A stretch of 64,000 nt of DNA from Terebella lapidaria (Eukaryota; Annelida; Polychaeta; Terebellida; Terebellidae). Under the pieces are notes generated by a model, which had not been told where the DNA came from, searched no databases, and saw only the letters and a list, made by a program, of their open reading frames with translations. Position 1 is the stretch's first letter. The number at the start of each line of letters is the position of its first letter. The position numbers were made by a program, and so were the translations under genes. Below are positions 52,987 through 64,000 of this stretch, piece after piece. The stretch covers positions 28,392,694 through 28,456,693 of the forward strand of contig OX424570.1 in NCBI GenBank assembly GCA_949152475.1, read 5' to 3'.

Positions 52987-53299
52987 CCTCTACTTTTTGT
53001 TCTTCGTTTAGTTATTTCTGCAAACAGGGAAATTACATTCAAATATCAATCAATAACTAGACATAAAAGCCCATAGGCTTTGTGATATCCCCTTTTCTAA
53101 TTGTGAAATTAGACTGATAAAACAATACATAGGATTATCATGATTATTGAACACAGTTGAGAGTGAGAGTTCAACGAGCAGTTGCTCACTAGACAAATGC
53201 ATGTATCCAACTAGGGCTGGATCCATATAACATGTCACCCTGGATTAAACTGTTGTTTACATCATTTGTGTGGGTTAACAAATCATAGATGATATTTTA

Positions 53300-53420
53300 T
53301 GTCAGTGGCCAAGAGGGTCACACGCGTCAGCAAACATCCAGATATATCCGTTGCAACGAACGAAAGATGGCCGCGTCCGAGTGTTGAATTTTGGTGATTC
53401 CAGAAATGTACCTCATGGAA
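53300..53420 (-). promoter_or_regulatory. Possible EZH2 promoter region
   Basis: CpG-containing stretch upstream of the inferred EZH2 leader with a YY1-like AAAGATGGCCGC word on the + strand. No TATA box or initiator is certain. Placement is inference from distance to coding exon 1. Confidence 0.25.
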
Positions 53421-53575
53421 GGCGAAATCTATAGTTAATTGGTGTTTTTAGGGGTAAGGCTTGTGGATAAATGTTGATAGATTGCCGTGATGTCACTACT
53501 TGATGTTGTCAAGCGATCGTTTTGGATATTATCAGAGGCGAAGTTGAACTAGCATGCGGAGGGAGCATTAGATTT

Positions 53576-54300
53576 ATGACTGGCTATTCGCGCCTTCGGC
53601 GCTCATAGAGAATAAGCCAGTCATTGTTATGGCTAGCTAATATTGAAAGCCTGGAGTTTTACACACTAAAATCATAACGTACGAAATAAGAGGGACCTAT
53701 TTCACGATAAGGCCAGTAAGACTACCCGGGCGATAATAGGAGAATGTTAATATACACTGTAATGCAAGCCATTACACAAAAAGATTTCATATTCATATCA
53801 AATCACAATAATCAAGCATAGATCGAGATATTCCTCACATGAATATAATGGATATGAGTTGTTTTATCTCATAAATTTGGCATGATACCACAAAGAAAAT
53901 TCGCCGCTAAACTTCTATAACTGTACAAAACACTGACTTCTTGTTTTAATCCCTGTTTGTTCCCCTGTTGGGAATATAACAGCCGTGCTTAATTGTTGTG
54001 GTTTTCAATACGTTTCCTTCCTGTTTGCGAAGAGTTGGTTGTTTTTACTATATATTTTATATTTCCATTGTGGTCTTAATATACGTTGTATGGGAACGAT
54101 GAACAGACATACGTATCAGTACCGTACTGTAACTCTGATGGGATTCTTGTGCACATGGACTTCTGGGATGGGTGTAAAGTGGGGATCATCACATGATGGC
54201 AACTGCAAATTTGGACCCAGTCGGGAATGATATAAATTTCGATTTTTTGACATTAGAGCGTGGGGGCGAAGCCCCCAACCCTCTACATGTCTATGTGCTG
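53576..54300. other. Intergenic stretch with two strong hairpins
   Basis: ATGACTGGCTATTC pairs with GAATAAGCCAGTCAT around a GCGCC/GGCGC inner stem (53576-53625). GGGGGCGAAGCCCCC forms a perfect stem near 54262. They may be transposon ends, but no partner ends were found. Nothing coding was seen from 53420 to 55190. Confidence 0.45.
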
Positions 54301-55189
54301 ACTTTTTTTATGGAGGTTTCATGCCAACCTATCGACGCACGTTTTGGCATGTAAACGTTTAGATACCTACTTCAAATGAGGATTTCCTTCGTCCTTGACA
54401 TAAAATATCTCGAGTTGATGGGAAACTATTCCACAGATATATCAGGCATGAATCGATGTGCTAGGTTTGAGAAAATTACGTAAAATGTTCAAATTATCTA
54501 AAAACGTCCCAAAATGGCGGAGCCGATGGAAATTGACGTTCCCAGAATGCAAAGCGAATTTTACCACAATCACGCGTATTTTGGAACACAATTTCTGTTC
54601 AGCAATTCGTGCATGCATACATTTTTTTTCAAATAGTTCATTTCACCACCAATCAAAGTACATGTAACAATTTACATGCATGCATGTGGGCATCTGCGTG
54701 TGGACATTTTTGGCGTTATGAAGTAAACACAACGATTCGTCTGCGATGCCACGGCTACATTTACCGTAATTTGACGTATTTCATAAAATGACAATTAAGC
54801 AGGTGTCTTTTTATTCTTAACTAGTATTTTGATTTGCCCAGTAAAGGCATGTGTTTGGCTATTTCTGATGATATCAGATGCAGATATTCCTCATAATTTC
54901 CAATGTTTTGAGGATATTTTAATGAGGTTCCATATCATTTTAGCAGGCGTATCTGTTCAATTGATCGATTTTAAAAAGAATTTTTATTTATTAGTAATAT
55001 GAATGAAGTAGGCCATGTTTTTCATCCTAGTATACGGAAATGAATTGGAATTATGTAGGGGATAAAATTATGGCTTCTTTTTTTTTTTTGGGAGGGGGGG
55101 GGGGAAGGGTAACATTTTGTAAGATACATTCAGCTGTCGTGGTGCTGATGTGCTCAAGCTCTCATGTCGTCTTCCGCAGTTTGCTGCAT

Positions 55190-55905
55190 TTTCTTGTCTA
55201 AACTATGATAACAATGATGTCGAAGCTGAGGAGTACCAAAACTAACGCCAAAATCAAATTCCTCTATAGGCAGACCAGACGTTTGGATATCAAAACTAAA
55301 AAGCTGCTGAACTCATCACTGGTCCAATGTCATTTCGACTATGCGAGTGCCTCTTGATATTCTGGTCTTACCAAGAAATATAAGGATCGTCTGCAGACCA
55401 CCCAGAACAGGGTGGTTCGATATATCCTAAACGCCCCACCCAGAACCCACATAGGGTTCACCGAATTTGAGCAGGTCCGAATGTTGCCTGTGGAAGCCCG
55501 TGTTCAACAACTCAAGCTAAATCACATCCACAATATCATACACGGTACAGCCCCCACTTATCTAACTTCTCTCTTTCACATAAATTCTTCCCGCCACAAT
55601 ACCCGCTCTGGCCCCCTGTCTTTGGTTATTCCTTCAGTTAAATCTTTCAAGTTTTTTCAAGTTTATTATTTACAAACCAGTATTATAAATATCCACATTT
55701 AATATATTATCTACTAGTAGTAATATCTTAGTCATTTCTCCATTTATCCCCATTGTTGCTATCGGTTGTTTACATCAAAGGACCACAACGGAAATAAGTG
55801 AATTTTTCACTTTCTTGTGTCATCCTTGTATTTTTTTAATGTTTACAATTTTATGTATACATTGAAATTTTACTGAATAAATTCAATCAATTCAATCAAT
55901 CAACC
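55190..55905 (+). mobile_element. LINE 3' fragment (reverse-transcriptase ORF C-terminus), broken
   Basis: The frame KIKFLYRQTRRLDIKTKKLL, then RVVRYILNAPPRTHIG and LPVEARVQQLKLNHIHNII is the C-terminal region of non-LTR retrotransposon polymerase proteins. It carries an internal TGA at about 55353. A tail of ATTCAATCA repeats ends at about 55905. The catalytic part is absent. Confidence 0.8.
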
Positions 55906-55984
55906 AAGAATCACCGACCTTTATTTTTTCTATTTGAGTGCTTGTAAATACATTGACCCAACTGATTTTTCCAGCCTAACTGAA

Positions 55985-57160
55985 AACCTACAAAAAAGTA
56001 AATGTCTTTCTTTCATATAAATTGCTGTGGGTTGTCATCCAAATGGGAGAACTTCAATGATTTAGTTGGCATGATGTACGAAAATAACAAATTTGCGTTT
56101 GATATAATAGGAATGAGTGAAATATTTGATTGTGATAAAAACTCTCGTATCGATTTGCCAAGCTATCACAAATTAATAACTCGAAATCGACCTTACAACA
56201 ACAGAGGTGGCGTTGGATTATTTATTAAATCAGAAATCAATTACAAGCCACGAGATTATCTAGATTTCTTTATACCGCATACATATGAGTCTCTATTTAT
56301 AGAAATCATTTCCAACAGTAAACATTCAAATAAAATTATGGGAGTAGTTTTACAGACCCAACACTCAAACTCAAGCAGATCTCGAAATATTCTCGACCAC
56401 TTTACAAGAAACAATAGATAAATTTAATTTAGAGAAAAAGGCTCGCACAATTATGGGTGACATGTATATTGATTTACTGGAATACAATACTCATATTAAA
56501 ACAAATAAATATATTGATGAATTATTTTCGCGAGGTTTCATTCCCACAATTACAAAACCTACACGTGTTACTCATTCTTGCGCCACCTTAATTGATCATA
56601 TTTATACCATATAACATCAGGAATTATATATAACATCAGGAATAATAGTCACCGACATGTCTGATCACTTTGGTGTATTTTTACTGTAAGTATTGAACAA
56701 ACCCACAAAATCTAATGATGATACATCCATCCAAAGAATAATTTCACAGGAAAATATACTCAATCTCGAACGTCAACTAAATAGTCTAGACTATAGCTCT
56801 ATTCTGCAATGAAACTCTGCAAATGAAGCATATGACACTTTTTCCACAATGTATAAAAATGAGTTTAATGAATCATTTCCTTTAGTTCCAATTAGAAAAG
56901 AATGAAAAGTACTTTAAACGAGAACCTTATATTTCTATGCTTGGATGACTGAAGTGATTATGAAATCAATGCGACATAAAACTAAACTACTGAAAAAAAT
57001 TAAATAATCCCACTCAGGTCATAATCAATCAGTATAAGATCTATGTAAACAACCCCTATATAATTATCCCATAATATGGAATAAATGGCTCCCGAAATTG
57101 GTATCTGATCAATCTAGGTATACCGTGAAAAAAACTTTAAGAAACAATTTCTTTCATCAT
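55985..57160 (+). mobile_element. LINE 5' fragment (endonuclease domain), broken
   Basis: SFFHINCCGLSSKWENFNDL, then NNRGGVGLFIKSEINY is an APE-type endonuclease of a non-LTR retrotransposon. A frameshift near 56350 moves the frame to a second part with IMGDMYIDLLEYNTH, and a third part has MSDHFGVFL. The GDxN motif has Tyr in place of Asn. The following linker is full of stops, and no reverse transcriptase is present. Confidence 0.82.
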
Positions 57161-57340
57161 ACTCTGAATCTATAAAATGTTCAAACAAACAGTGTCAAAA
57201 TTGCAATAAATAAAACATTTATATATTCCTGTTTATTCTTGGTCTTTAAGTACCCAATATTGATACCCCTCACCGCTCCCTCCTCTGCCCCTCCTTGATT
57301 TCCGTGTGCACTACCCTTTAGCTTCTTCAGTACCCAATAG

Positions 57341-58349
57341 CACGGTGGCTAGGCGTTACGCGTTATTCAGGGAGTGCCGCGTAAAATCGTGAGTATTAGT
57401 TATTCGTGAGGAAATGACACCGGAAACGACATAGGTCCCCATTTCAAATGAGGAAAATCAATGAAAAAGTTCAGTTCAGTGGAGTGGAGCTGATAATGCA
57501 TACACATAGATTTTTAAAGTATGATTTGAGGCTGCACAATGTCCAGTACTGACGATACTTCTCACTTATCATTATCCTCCATATGTTCCTCCCAATCTTC
57601 ATAAATCTGAATTTGGCAATACTAAGAGTTTTTCGTGTCTTTTACACACAAGCTCACCAAGTGAAAACATTATCTTTTGAACGTGAATTCATTCCATCAA
57701 TTGAGCAGTAAACTGCAGAAAAATTCGCATTAAAAAAAGAAATATCCCAACCTCAACAATAAAATATCCCAACCTCAACAAAATATTCCATCAATTGAGC
57801 AGTAAACTGCAGAAAAATTCGCATTAAAAAAAGAAATATCCCAACCTCAACAAAATATTCACTCATGCACATACGCGTAAATGCCCTCACGCAAATCGCG
57901 TAAAGTATAGCAAATAAACAAATGATACATTCAACCTAGATTCGTGCCGCTTGCGACCATTGTGAAACATTTTGAAGAGAGGCACAGGGGAAGCCCATAC
58001 TTTCAATATCACAAACCTGTCATACTATCTACATTAATGCCGATACATAATATTTTCAACCCCAAAACCGAGGAGAGCGGCTGTCGAAGCAACATTGACA
58101 GATATTGTGCAGCCGAAGGTCTCACTACACTGGCTTATTTCTTTGATTTAAATTCTCAACAAAAATCATGAATATGTGTAATGTTCCGTGCAAACCCAAA
58201 TCCGACATTTTAAAACGGTATAGTTAGCGAAATTGTATGTATTTCCTGCTAGGGATCAACCACAGGCTGCCATTTCCTCACGAATAACGCGTAATACTCA
58301 CGATTTTACGCGGCACTCCCTGAATAACGCGTAACGCCTAGCCACCATG
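57341..58349. mobile_element. CACGGTG-ended DNA transposon copy B (Transib/RAG-like ends)
   Basis: Same family as copy A, with about 80-bp inverted ends, left CACGGTGGCT, right AGCCACCATG, and a 5-bp duplication AATAG (57336-57340 and 58350-58354). An internal frame of 75 codons (57944-58171, starting MPLATIVKHFEER) is shared in degraded form with copy A. Its function is unknown. Confidence 0.78.
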
Positions 58350-59401
58350 AATAGCATCTGTCTCACTCTGCCCACTATGGTTTATACATAAATATATATT
58401 TTTCTATTTAATGTACATATACACTTTTCGCTATTTATATCCAATCATAGTAATAACATCATTGTTAGGTATATACCAATTGTATACTCCTTATTTTATC
58501 TAATACATGTAGTTTTTTATGTTAATGTTTTGTATCGTCATAGGCCTATGTACATAATTGCTACGTGTGGTGACCAGGACTTTAGGGGTCTCACGATCGG
58601 GAGATAGTACCAACCATGACAGATCGTAATGTCACGAAATATACAAATATATCGTTTGATCACGTAATGGGTTCGAAACAACTATATGGTCCTTAAATTT
58701 TACTCAGTCCATAATAATGCAAGTTATTTTCATAATATTACTTGTACTTGTGGGGCCAAATGAAAGACAGCTTTTAGCTAATTTGGTCCCTCACTTTTCT
58801 TTCATTCTTCCATTCATTCAATATTTTATACTGCCAGCGACTGGAAATCAGGGAGCTTTGTCTTTCTTATTGCCAAAGAGACGGTGAGCGCAACTAACAG
58901 CTCCGGTTCTTGTTACGGCTGGGGAGGAACATACTCCTGGGGACAACCAATTTGTAGGCAGCCTCGGAGGAAGGGCCTTTGTGAACCATGCTTGCATGCG
59001 TTGGGCTACCTGGGGTTTTACTCCCGTGGTGGACCGTCGTTGAGGCCGCCCATCAAAGCTCCCACGCGCCCCCGTTCGTTGTGCCGCTCCCATGGCCTTG
59101 GTTCCCGGGCACACCGGGTTACATGACGGTGATGAAACTCTTCTGAGTCATGTCGCGCATAGTTATGTATCAGTCGGATCTTGTCCAGTGAACTAGTTAC
59201 CTGGGTTACGGGCGCCAGCAAGGACCATATGCCGAATGGCGGGGCACATGCCTCCTAGAGAGCCGGCGTCAAACTTTACATTATTATAGTTTTACAGATA
59301 TTATAGTTCCATTATCTCAAGTGAGCAAGAAAATTCGGCCCATGTAGCGTATCTTACTCCACACATTTTAAAATTGTAATATATATATAAATATAATCTA
59401 T

Positions 59402-59406
<5 letters not shown>

Positions 59407-59497
<91 letters not shown>
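59407..59497. repeat. (TA)n microsatellite
   Basis: About 45 uninterrupted TA dinucleotides. Confidence 0.98.
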
Positions 59498-59500
<3 letters not shown>

Positions 59501-59559
59501 TTTATTATTATTATGATTATGATTATTATTATTATTAATACTGAAGGGTGCATTTACAT

Positions 59560-60910
59560 GTATTTCCTTCCGCGACCACTCCGACTGCAGACATCTCATA
59601 ACTAAAAGGTACATTGATTTCGTTGAGACCATCCGACTGCAGACAATGATATAGTACATGATGGGGGTATGTTTTCTGACCGCCCGATAGTCCGACTGCA
59701 GACATCTCATAACTACAAGGTACATTGATTTCGTTCAGACCATCCGACTGCAGACAATGATATAGTACCTGATGGGAGCATGTTTTCTGACCGTCCGACC
59801 ATCCGACAGCAGACATCGTAAAACTAAAAGGCACATTGATTTTGTTCAAACCACCCGACTGCAGACAATGATATAGTACATTATGAGGGCATATTTTCTG
59901 ACCGTCCGACAGTCCGACTGCAGACATCTCAATACTAAACTTACGGGTACATGGATTTCGTTCGACCATCCGACTGCAGACAATGATATAGTACATTATG
60001 AGGGCATGTTTTCTGACCGTCCGACAGTAGACAGCTCAATACTAAAGGGTGCATTGATTTCGTTCAGACCATCCGACTGCAGACAATGATATAGAACATG
60101 ATGGGGGTATGTTTTCTGACCGCCCGACAGTCCGACTGCAGACATCTCATAACTAAAAAGTACTTTAATCTTGTTCAGACCGTCCGACTGCAGACAATGA
60201 TATTGTACATGATGGGGGTATGTTTTCTGACCGTCCGACTGCAGATATCTCAATACTAAAGGGTGCATTTAGTTCATTCCGCGACCATCCGACTGCAGAC
60301 AATGATATAGTACATTATGAGGGCATGTTTTCTGACCGTCCGACAGTCCGACTGCAGACAGCTTAATGCTGAAGGGTGCATCGATTTCGTTCAGACCATC
60401 CGACTGCAGACAAAGACATATTACATGATGTTGATATGTCTTCTGACCGTCCGACAGTCCGACTGCAGACAGCTTATTACTAAAGGGTGCATCGATTTCG
60501 TTCAGACCATCCGACTGCAGACAAAGATATATTACATGATGGGGATATGTCTTCTGACCGTCCGACAGTCCGACTGCAGACAGCTTAATGCTAAAGGGTG
60601 CATTGATTTCGTTCAGACCATCCGACTGCAGACAAAGATATATTACATGATGGGGATATGTCTTCTGACCGCCCGACAGTCCGACTGCAGACAGCTTAAT
60701 ACTAAACGGTGCATTGATTTCGTTCAGACCATCCGACTGCAGACAATGATATAGAACATGATGGGGCATGTTTTCTGATCGTCCGACAGTCCGACTGCAG
60801 ACATCTCATAACTAACAGGTACATTGATTTCGTTCAGACCATCCGACTACAGACAAAGATATAATGCATGATGGAGATATGTTTTCATACAGTCCGACAG
60901 TCCGACAGCC
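59560..60910. repeat. Minisatellite core of the inverted-repeat element, about 12 units
   Basis: Units of about 110 bp, each with two CCGACTGCAGACA words, TTGATTTCGTTCAGACCATC, a variable GATATAGTACATGATG part and TTTTCTGACCGTCCGACAG. Confidence 0.9.
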
Positions 60911-61178
60911 CAATACTCACCATCTATCCCACAGTGCGATAGTACAGTTTGTGCCACATGGTCAGTTGGACTATCGGATGTTCACAACCGAGTGTTATTC
61001 CCTGGTGTCATTATGCATTATTATGGACTGAGTAAAATTTAAGGACCATATAGTTGTTTCGAACCCATTACGTGATCAAACGATATATTTGTATATTTCG
61101 TGACATTACGATCTGTCATGGTTGGTACTATCTCCCGATCGTGAGACCCCTAAAGTCCTGGTCACCACACGTAGCAAT

Positions 61179-64000
61179 ATTAACAATGGACGCAGCAACT
61201 GTGTGGCACAACAGTGGACTTCTATACTCCATGTCCCCATTTTCTTATTTGTGCTGTGCAAACAGAATTTTAATTCATACTTTCTGTGTTCTATGATGTA
61301 TTATTAACGGTATTCATAATATCTCTGGAGTTGAAAGGAGGCATAATATTTAGTTTGGGGAATGTGAAATTGTAAGCATGCGCCATCGAGCTTGAATTGG
61401 TTTTAATTCATTTACCCAGTATAATAATGGAACAACTGTTGCCTGTTGTCCTGGACAACAAACCAAATGTGCTAGTGTGAGCGAAATATTTCCCGAGGGC
61501 GTAGCTTCAATATTCATTGACACTGTCACATCCCGATGCTTTAGGAAGGTTGTATACTATAACAGTACCATAATGATGTGAACTATAAGGCTCTCACTGA
61601 TTATGGAGGCAAAAATTTATCAGGGCTGCGTGACGTGACATTCCAGTACATGCATGACGTTTTGTTCATTTTTGTGTAAACGCAAATACATGTAATTAAG
61701 GCATGTGCGCAGACTGGCGAGGTTGTTTTCTGGCACATAATCTGGATTGGTCTATTGCAAACTGTGTGATTAGAGATGTGGAACGGAGTTTGCAGAAATG
61801 TCCAGTCAATCAAGTAAGACAAATGTGCTTGACGTGACCCCACGGCCCGAAAACAACCAATTGACATTCTGATATTTAGCATGTTTTTTTTAAGAATCTT
61901 TAAGAAACATACTATTGTTATATTATTGTCTGCACTTTGAAAGACGGACAGTCAGAAAATATGCCCATCATATTTCATCCGCTCTATCCATATGACGCGG
62001 GATTTACTTTCAGGCATTATTTCGTTACGTCTGTGTAAAATGCGTGCCATTTTGTTATTTACAACACAGATTATCTTGATTCAGTTTCTGACAATGTAAA
62101 AAAAAATATTGGGATATAACTTCCCATGCTTATTAATAAAATTGTCGAGGCATATGAAAAAAAAACGTCATAAGACCTAGGAAATTTATAGGACAATGGC
62201 TATTTTTTTTCGTGTCTTTTCAATAGTGCCTTCCTTCAGGCTTTGTTCAATAAGACTTATGTAGCAGTGTAGACATACTTTTTCAAAAACACATGACTCA
62301 AGGAGTGATAAACAATTTTGTTTTCGAGGTAATATTTACACGTGAATAGTTTTCAATATAAAATTTAGATATTATTTGCCAATGTGTAAGACGTAACGCT
62401 TCGTGTCCTTCGTGTTACGTCTGACAATTGCATCAAAACAGACGATTTAAATGGAAATATAAATAAGTTCAAATCCACTGAAAAGAAATATAGGGGATAT
62501 TGATCACTTATACACAAAATATGGCCAGACAGATCTTTACACATTCACATAAGTTCATATTATTTCTAAGCCGTGTCCAAAACGTTACGCCTCAGACTAT
62601 GGTGTTTAAATGGTTCACCACAAACACTACTGAACTTTTTATTATTATCATCAATGTATTTTACAACTGTTCCGACTGCCAGCAATGGGTTTGAATACAC
62701 GCGACCCACTTGCCTTCTTTCCTCTGCGAACTACGAGCACATCGACCCGGTGAGGGTGCCCTCCAAACGGGCCAAAATAGGATTGTTACATCTGACCAAA
62801 ATAGCTTGAAATAACGATGGGTTGTGCAGTTGTTTGCGTCCGTGTTACATCTAGCCATATTCATCATTATATCCCAGCATCCGATTGTGTGTTATGCGCA
62901 TTCAGAATAACATCACGCTATATGAATTAAATGGATCCCATTGCCAGTAACTAGTCATCGGGCATAGGAAGTGTTCACGCCACTATGTGAAATCAGCCAC
63001 AAGACGTAACAGAGACACGATGTTGGTGTCCTTGTTATATCTCGACTTTCTGAATGTGTATAATATGAGACGTATTCTCTGTTCTGCCTGCATGTTTTGT
63101 TATGCGAAGACGTAACATGGAATATTTCATTTTCGACGTAACATGGACACAACGAGTCATGGTTACATCTGGACAATTTATTTATTTTATTGTATTTTCA
63201 ACATTCCACGCTCTATTCACTTCTTCTTTACACCTTCTGACTTTTTGTTTTGTGAATCTTACATATCTCACTGTTATATTCATGATAAATGATCAAAGAA
63301 TCATAAACTGGTGTGATATTTGCAGATGTAACGAAGACACCAAAATGTGTTATCTTCGTTATGTCGTCCCCATCATTAGACGTAACGTGGACGCGAATTT
63401 CTTTATGGGTCTTTTCCCTGAAATTCATTTGAAATATAATTGCCATATGTGTTTGAAAATAATATTACGCTTGATTTCGTCAAGAAAAACCATCATAGCC
63501 TTTTGGGTTGTGATTAGGTACTTATGTACTTGTCATATATCTATTCCATGGGGTTTGTTTCGGATTTCCAAATTATATTCATAGGTTGTTGGGCAGTTGT
63601 ATACTAATTCCATCAGAGGTACAGTCGAAACAACTACATTTACCACACTGTCTGCCCCTGATGACACCAGTGTGTCTTTTGATAAAGTATTTAGGTCGGG
63701 CTTTGTTTCTATTGCAAAATGTTGTGTTTTGCGTTTGTTATTGGAATCATCAAAATTTGGCTGTATTTTGGTGGTAATAGATTGAAACTTACATTTCATG
63801 GTTAAAAAGATTTTGTATGCACATATATTTACTTTAAAAAGTATTTTAGCGTCCTGTTACATCTGTCACTCATTTTGATGTACTTCACCTGTGTACATAA
63901 CGAAAAATGTTTTCATTATGCATATTTTCACAGAATATGTAGCGGAGATATAGAAAGAGTTATAACTGAATTTAGAATAGGTACATAATTCTTCAAATAA
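61179..64000. other. Intergenic; no gene recognised; recurrent GACGTAAC hairpins
   Basis: No conserved coding exon. From 62388 to 63860 a motif close to GACGTAACANGGACAC recurs on both strands, often as inverted pairs that form hairpins, for example 62388-62422 and 63001-63045. Confidence 0.5.

Larger units (their letters stand above)
58557..61178. mobile_element. 2.6-kb element with perfect 165-bp terminal inverted repeats
   Basis: 58557-58721 is the exact reverse complement of 61014-61178 (outer end ATTGCTACGTGTGG). Between them lie an unrecognised GC-rich stretch (58860-59270), a (TA)n run and a minisatellite core. No target duplication is clear and no transposase is visible. The structure recalls bivalve pearl-type elements, which carry tandem-repeat cores; this is an analogy only. 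Confidence 0.8.

Noticed and set aside
58848..59126. Short GC-rich frames on both strands inside the 165-bp inverted-repeat element
   Set aside because: No family motif could be recognised and neither strand has convincing start or splice context.
59120..59160. Box C/D-like words TGATGA and CTGA within an ATGAC/GTCAT stem
   Set aside because: The distance between the boxes is too short for a guide region and no second box pair is present.

Overview
This is eukaryotic DNA from an invertebrate, most likely a mollusc or another lophotrochozoan. The evidence is short coding exons with GT/AG borders, long introns packed with minisatellites and DNA transposons, and repeat families (CCGT-rich Helentron-like elements, long inverted-repeat elements with minisatellite cores) of a kind known from bivalves. 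The species cannot be fixed from sequence alone. One run of 200 Ns (13869-14068) marks an assembly gap.

Two animal genes fill positions 1-53000, and they converge. On the + strand, from about 267 to 36640, lies the 3' part of a Trio/Kalirin-type double Rho guanine-nucleotide exchange factor: spectrin-like repeats, then DH1-PH1 (about 4433-8942), a linker, DH2-PH2 (about 26756-35350) and a stop at 35360. There is no Ig or kinase tail. Two candidate alternative first exons (15879 and 20081) would give short GEF2-only isoforms. On the - strand, from 52986 down to 37108, lies a complete EZH2 / Enhancer-of-zeste gene: 18 coding exons that sum exactly to a 758-residue open frame with EED-binding, SANT-type, CXC and SET regions. 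The poly(A) signals of the two genes are about 240 bp apart. All exon phases join in frame except one trio exon, which has one extra base (30480-30483). The two products act in different pathways: cytoskeletal GTPase activation and H3K27 methylation in PRC2.

The most striking feature is the intron content. At least eight 5' splice sites and three 3' splice sites sit at the edge of a tandem array whose unit matches the splice boundary itself. Where the unit crosses the border it copies the end of the exon plus the splice signal. The extreme case is EZH2 coding exon 13. A 73-nt piece of this CXC exon plus its GTGAGT donor is repeated about 64 times (82-bp unit) and fills a 5.4-kb intron. Other arrays copy the donors of EZH2 exons 5 and 2, the donor of the trio alternative exon (G-rich, about 37 units), and the acceptor of a small trio exon (about 71 units).

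Transposons in the window: three Helentron-like elements in trio introns, one of them loaded with nuclear-receptor DR1/ERR motifs and inserted into a duplicated splice donor; one hAT element with a perfect 8-bp target duplication; two CACGGTG-ended elements with 5-bp target duplications (Transib/RAG-like by their ends), one of them in an EZH2 intron; one 2.6-kb element with perfect 165-bp inverted repeats; and decayed LINE fragments. From 53.4 to 64 kb I see no host gene.
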